Source: Neckera pumila
Taxonomy: Eukaryota; Streptophyta; Bryopsida; Hypnales; Neckeraceae
Reading direction: 5' to 3'
Assembly: GCA_963969595.1 (NCBI GenBank)
Contig: OZ018415.1
Span: 372,001 to 436,000, forward strand
Length of the DNA: 64,000 bases
Shown here in pieces: positions 59,383-64,000 of this stretch. How positions within the stretch are numbered: position 1 is the stretch's first letter; each line of letters opens with the position of its first letter. The notes below the pieces were generated by a model. It saw nothing but the letters and a program-made list of their open reading frames with translations, ran no database searches and had not been told where the DNA came from. The position numbers and the translations under genes were made by a program.

Positions 59383-60237
59383 GCCCTACAAGAAAGGTTG
59401 ACGCCTCCCTTTTGCATCCTTCAGCTTTTTTGACATTACACAGAATATAATTGACATTTCTTGTGTTTGTCAATCAACATTTGTGACTAACCCAATCTTC
59501 CTCTCAAGTTTACCAATTTTCAATTTCAAAAAAACAAAACTCCATTTTGGGGGAATTTTTTTAATTTTTTTCACGGTTTTATATGAAAATTCATAGAAAA
59601 ATATTAATGATGATTTTTTTATATTTAATTGCGGAGATATATAGGAAACATCCACACGCACATTTTTTTTTCAACAAGCATCTCCAAAAAAGTTTTACAA
59701 TTCTCTCGGCAGAGGTCACAATAGAGGCGTGAATAGTGTCCAAAATTTTGAAAATTCGTATCTCTTTAAAGTAATTAGATTTTGTTTTTTTCCCCTCACA
59801 TTGTAACTAATTTTACAAATTTGAGCATGATGGTACAATTACTTTATCAAAATCTAATTACAATAAAGAGATATGAATTTTCAAAATTTTGGGCACTATT
59901 CACGCCTCCATTGTAACCTCTGCCGAGAAAATTGTGAAACTTTTTTGGAGATATTTGTTGAAGGAAATATGTGCGTGTGGATGTTTCCTATGTTTCTTTG
60001 CAATTAAATTTTAAAAATCATCATTGATATTTTTCTATGAATTTTCATGTAAAACTGTGAAAAAAATTCACTAAAAATGGAGTTTTGTTTTTTTGAAATT
60101 GAAAATTGGTATACTTGAGGAAGATTGGGTTAGTCACAAATGTTGATTGATGAAAACAAGAAATGTCAATTATGTTCTGTGTAATGTCAAAAAAGCTGAA
60201 GGGTGCAAAAGGGAGGCGTCAACCTTTCTTGTAGGGC
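59383..60237. mobile_element. 855-bp fold-back element inserted in Gypsy RT
   Basis: The left end GCCCTACAAGAAAGGTTGAC is mirrored by GTCAACCTTTCTTGTAGGGC at the right end, and the arms match over about 400 bp with some mismatches around a loop near 59790-59840. TGTACAA stands just outside both ends (from 59375 and from 60240). Without the element and one copy of TGTACAA the Gypsy frame reads straight on, which proves an insertion. A 7 to 8-bp duplication suggests hAT or Mutator-like mobilisation. Confidence 0.85.
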
Positions 60238-60310
60238 CTGTACAACAAGCAAAGGTGGATGCTTTGCAAAAGATCCCAATGTCTAGCAATTTACTGTAGT
60301 GTGAGCCTTC
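60238..60310 (+). pseudogene. Ty3/Gypsy reverse transcriptase relic, 3' part
   Basis: GTACAACAAGCAAAGGTGG gives VQQAKVDALQKIPM, the block that follows YLGH.V...G in Gypsy RT (V...K..A...WP.P). It directly continues the relic that stops at 59382. Confidence 0.7.
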
Positions 60311-60518
60311 AAATTGGCAATCAGATGTTAGGATTTTTATTTTTGCTTAGTTTTAGAAGGATATACAGGAGAGAAAATCATAAAAAAAGTGTTTTAGTTG
60401 TAATTGGTAGAAGTCCATATTAATATGGTCTAGTGTCTCTTTAGAAGCTCAAAGTGATTAAGCCACTCCAATCCTCTGCTGTAGGATTTAAATCAATGTT
60501 TGAGATACCTAAGCTTGA

Positions 60519-61514
60519 GGGTCATTGCAAGAAATAGTGGCTGTTTTTTAAAATGGTCTTTGTCAAATGCTATAACTTTTGAATTATGAGCCAGTGCCAA
60601 AATCAAAAAATCTATTTATAGAACTTTTGATTGTGATTGTATCCCTTACTTTCCAAAAAATTTAAAAAATCATTTTATATTTAAAATTCAATTTTGAATA
60701 TTTATCATAGTGTTGAATTTAGGATTTTTTTTTGTTCAAAAAGTGGCCTATAGTAGGCGTACATGTTTCTACCAAATTTTTAAAAAAAAAGCTACGTCTT
60801 CTACATTTGTGCAAATAGGCCTCTCTGGCGTGTGCATTTTGAACATTAGAAATGTTTTTTTTCTAATTTTTTTGGTCAAATCACATCAACACTAAGTCTT
60901 AACAAAATTAAAAAATTTAGTTTTGTGAAAAAAAAAATTCCTATTTTTTACAAATTAAAACGTCCAAGGACTTATTTTCTTCATTAGATTCTATGTCAAA
61001 AAATATGTCCTAGAAAATACTTCCTAAGAGGTTTTAATTTGTAAAAAATAGTGAAAACCTTTTTTCACAAAACTAAAATTTTTCATTTGGAAAGACTTAG
61101 TGTTGATGAAATTTAACCAAAAAATTTAGGAAAAATCCATTTAATGTTTAGAAATGAGCGCGCCAAGGAATCCTATTTGTACAAATGTGGAGGATGTAAA
61201 ATAATGTTTTTTTTTCTTAAATTTTGATAAAAATACATATACCTACTATAGGAATGTGCTACAGAAAGTTCCATTGAAAATCATTAAATTAGACCATTTT
61301 TTGAACAAAAAAACTCTAAATCCAATATTGCAATAAATTAACAAAATTGACTTTTAGATATAAAATGACTTTTTTGGAAAATAAGGGATACAAAAACTCT
61401 AGAAAAAGATATTTTGATTATGATATTGGGCTTATAATTCAAAAGTTATAGCATTTGATAAAGACCATTTTTAGATAAGCTACAAAAAACGGCCATCATT
61501 TCTTGCAATGACCC
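60519..61514. mobile_element. 996-bp fold-back element
   Basis: The left end GGGTCATTGCAAGAAAT is mirrored by ATTTCTTGCAATGACCC at the right end. The arms (about 490 bp each) match with scattered differences, e.g. GCTATAACTTTTGAATTAT and its complement. The turn is near 60990-61010. No target duplication is evident. It starts only 281 bp from the previous fold-back and shares no end sequence with it. Confidence 0.8.
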
Positions 61515-64000
61515 GTAATTATTACAAGATTTTCTAAATTAGAGATTGAAATTGCATTTGCAAATGCATGTGATATGTTTGAATAAAACAAGAGTCTGTA
61601 GTCCATAGTACAAAGTCTTTGAATTTTAGATATACTAGTACTTAGTTCAATTAGAGGTCACCATCCAATTCCACAAAGTCCTAGAAAGTTAAGTTGTATT
61701 TTACCATTGATGTTTATATAGTTTAATTCAATAATTCAAGCTGTACAAGGGATGGTGCAACCAATGATTGAAGAAAGTTGTTTTCAGCATAAAAACATGC
61801 TAAGAACTCAACGATAGAATTGATTTGTCAAAATTCTCTTTTCAATGGGATTTGGAGGATGTTGTTAATTTATATGTTTTTATAAATAGTGCAGAGTAAG
61901 TAAATGAGCACGTATTTAGTATTTGCAATCTTTTTCTAAGTTGTCCAAAAAAATTTGGATTTTTCAAAAATGCAGAAGATGAGTCCACTAGAACTCAACC
62001 GCTTTTACCAATGATTGGAATTTTTTTAGAAATTATCTAAGTGGCAATAAAATCCCACTATAAATGAAGATAGAATTTTTGTAATATTTTTCCCTGACAA
62101 GTTTCAAGGCATTCCAACATCAATAAGTACTTGAACCAACAACTATATTGAATTTAGGTGGAATTTAAATCAATTTGATGCGTTAACCAATGTACTAGGA
62201 ACTTGCAACATCCAAATGAGGCAAATAAGAAGTCTCTTTTTACTCCCTCTACCCCTCAAGACTCCCTCATATAAGTTAGGTCCTCTTAAAAATGCAAATT
62301 CCATCATTTGAGAATTTTATATTTTCTATGATTTACAATTATTTGATTTTTACAAATTCAAATGATCTGGAAGTAGAGAGAAGGCCTTAAATGCTCATTT
62401 GGACCTTCTAAAGCCAATGGCTCTATCCATTTGAAATTTAGAGCTTTTCTTTAAAAACTATAGAGGGTCTAGCAATAAATTTGACTTTTTAAAGTAGCTA
62501 ACAATAATTAGCATTGATTCTAGAAAGATCTATTGGTTAAAACAAAGACAAAGAGGCCTTGAGAAGAATATCAAATGCCCCCTTCTCCTTGCAAACCACC
62601 CCTTTTCTTGTATAGTCAACTTGTTGACCCTCTTATTGTTCTAAATTTTGTCCACTTAAGCCATATTTGGTGTTCTCTTTGTGTTTTGAGCATTAACTCT
62701 CATTTTATGTGCTTTCAAAGCTCTTTCTTGAAAGACATAGGATTCTTTTCAAGCGTTAGCTTGTGATTTCATGCTTTGGAAAGTTTGCTCCCCAAAGTTT
62801 TTTGGTTTTCTTTTTATTATTGATTTTCAAACCAATTCTAGGTGTTCTAGCCAAATTTTGGCAAGGTCATTAGTAAGAACCCATAGAGCTTGCTTTTAGT
62901 TTGATAAATGATCATATACAAGCTTTTTATGTGGGATAAACCAATATAGAGGTATCCCTCTGGAGTCTAGACTTGCAAACACTTAGTTGTTGGATTTAGG
63001 ATTGATTTGGAGTTTATTTTTAGTCTAGCACTATTTCCTTGCAACGGGTGGAAATTCTTTTTAAAAAAGATTCCTAGAACTTTGACCTGCTTGACATGTG
63101 TCTTTACTTGAGTCATCATTTTTAAACTTACGTACTATTTAACCAATTTATTCCTTTATCATTATACTACCCCTTTATATTATTTGTTCATTCTAATAAT
63201 TGTTTTGTCCTTGTATTGTTTGGTGTTCTCTTTTTATTTGTATAATTGTATGGCTTTGCCTCAAACGACAAAGATTTGACTTTTGTACTAAATATTTTTT
63301 GTCTTTGTATAGCTTTTGCCCCGTACGACAAAGCTTTGAATTTCTAACTAACATTTTTATCTTTATGTGGCTCCAGCTATTTACGGTGGAACTTGAAACC
63401 CTTAGTATTTTTTTCTTTTCTTTTTCTCTTACTTCCAAAACCAGTGCTAGAGCTTTGACTCTATGCTATTAATTTGGTGTCTTAGCATTCTTTTTGCTTA
63501 ATGCCAAACTAGTAGATGTGGAGAGTACAATGTTGTTATTGGAAAACCATATAATTTTGTGCTTAAGCCTATTTATTTGGTTAGTATTAATATTTAATAA
63601 TAGAGACCAGTTTTAGAATACCAATATTTAGCCTTTAATCCTCATTGCATCAAGGGACCAAAAGTGTTTTCACATTGTTTCAAGTCCAATTCAAAGTGCT
63701 TTAACATTTACATGTGATGTCCAAATTTAATAAAACTTATCGAAAAATTTGTGCTCTTTTTTCTAATTTGTATGGTAAAATTTTCAAATCAATCGAAGTT
63801 CATGGGTTCAATTTACATTCACGAAACTGCATTTGATGGTTGCATATTTTGGGGCTTGCGTCTCCTTCATCAAGTATTTGTTTTCAATTAAAAAGAGAAA
63901 AGATTATGCTTCCCTTGAATTCTAGTTATTGCGGTGAAATTGTCATGTCAATCTAAGTTGTTTTGAATGTTTGGAAGTAATTCGAAATTCAAAACCCTGA
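61515..64000. other. AT-rich DNA, no gene recognised
   Basis: Short frames (62575-62766, 63200-63472) lack motifs. Loose repeats of TTTGCCNCNNACGACAAAG occur at 63256 and 63317. No clear mobile element end. Confidence 0.4.

Noticed and set aside
63193..63472. Overlapping frames on both strands near the right edge
   Set aside because: Low-complexity residues and no family motif.

Overview
The window looks like nuclear DNA of a land plant. It is AT-rich, its genes have GT-AG introns, and it carries plant-type gene families (a TIR-NBS-LRR receptor, two DUF674 genes, remains of a PDR-type ABCG transporter) in a thick layer of plant-type transposable elements. The TIR-NBS-LRR wording and the short single-repeat DUF674 proteins fit a seedless plant (moss, liverwort or fern) better than a flowering plant, but I cannot name the species.

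Layout. 1-1.2 kb: 5' part of a DUF674 gene on the minus strand, cut by the window edge. 1.7-4.2 kb: a Stowaway-like MITE and two long fold-back elements. 4.4-23.9 kb: a mosaic dominated by DNA elements bounded by TTAA plus CCCCTAAA-like termini, many of them nested in an old Ty1/Copia element (LTR-like ends at 13.57 and 21.37 kb; gag, RT and RNase H-side fragments between). 24-28.1 kb: a Copia RT scrap followed by a GC/CpG-rich mobile element of about 3.3 kb, with one long frame broken by two TAG codons. 28-35 kb: AT-rich repeats, a small TTAA element, a perfect CACTA-type hairpin, another full TTAA element and an RNase H relic.

35.4-42 kb is the main gene island. A four-exon TIR-NBS-LRR immune receptor gene (38130-41924, plus strand, 1016 codons by my splice model) has all exons open and all introns in phase 0. 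45-47.4 kb holds decayed minus-strand pieces of a PDR-type ABCG gene and a threefold-duplicated fragment, the third copy split by a G/C-rich hairpin element. 48.1-49.9 kb is a complete three-exon DUF674 gene, a paralogue of the one at the left edge.

50-64 kb is repeat-rich again: a full TTAA element, a diverged fold-back copy, a Plavaka-like transposase relic, a Ty3/Gypsy RT relic split by an 855-bp fold-back element with a 7-bp target duplication, and an independent fold-back of about 1 kb right beside it.

The most notable system is the TTAA-bounded family: at least a dozen related copies plus two members with unrelated interiors. Tandem and back-to-back copies share a single TTAA. Termini of the form CCCC...GGGG inside TTAA recall piggyBac-type transposons, but no transposase is seen here. 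All calls come from reading the sequence; no database search or alignment program was run.
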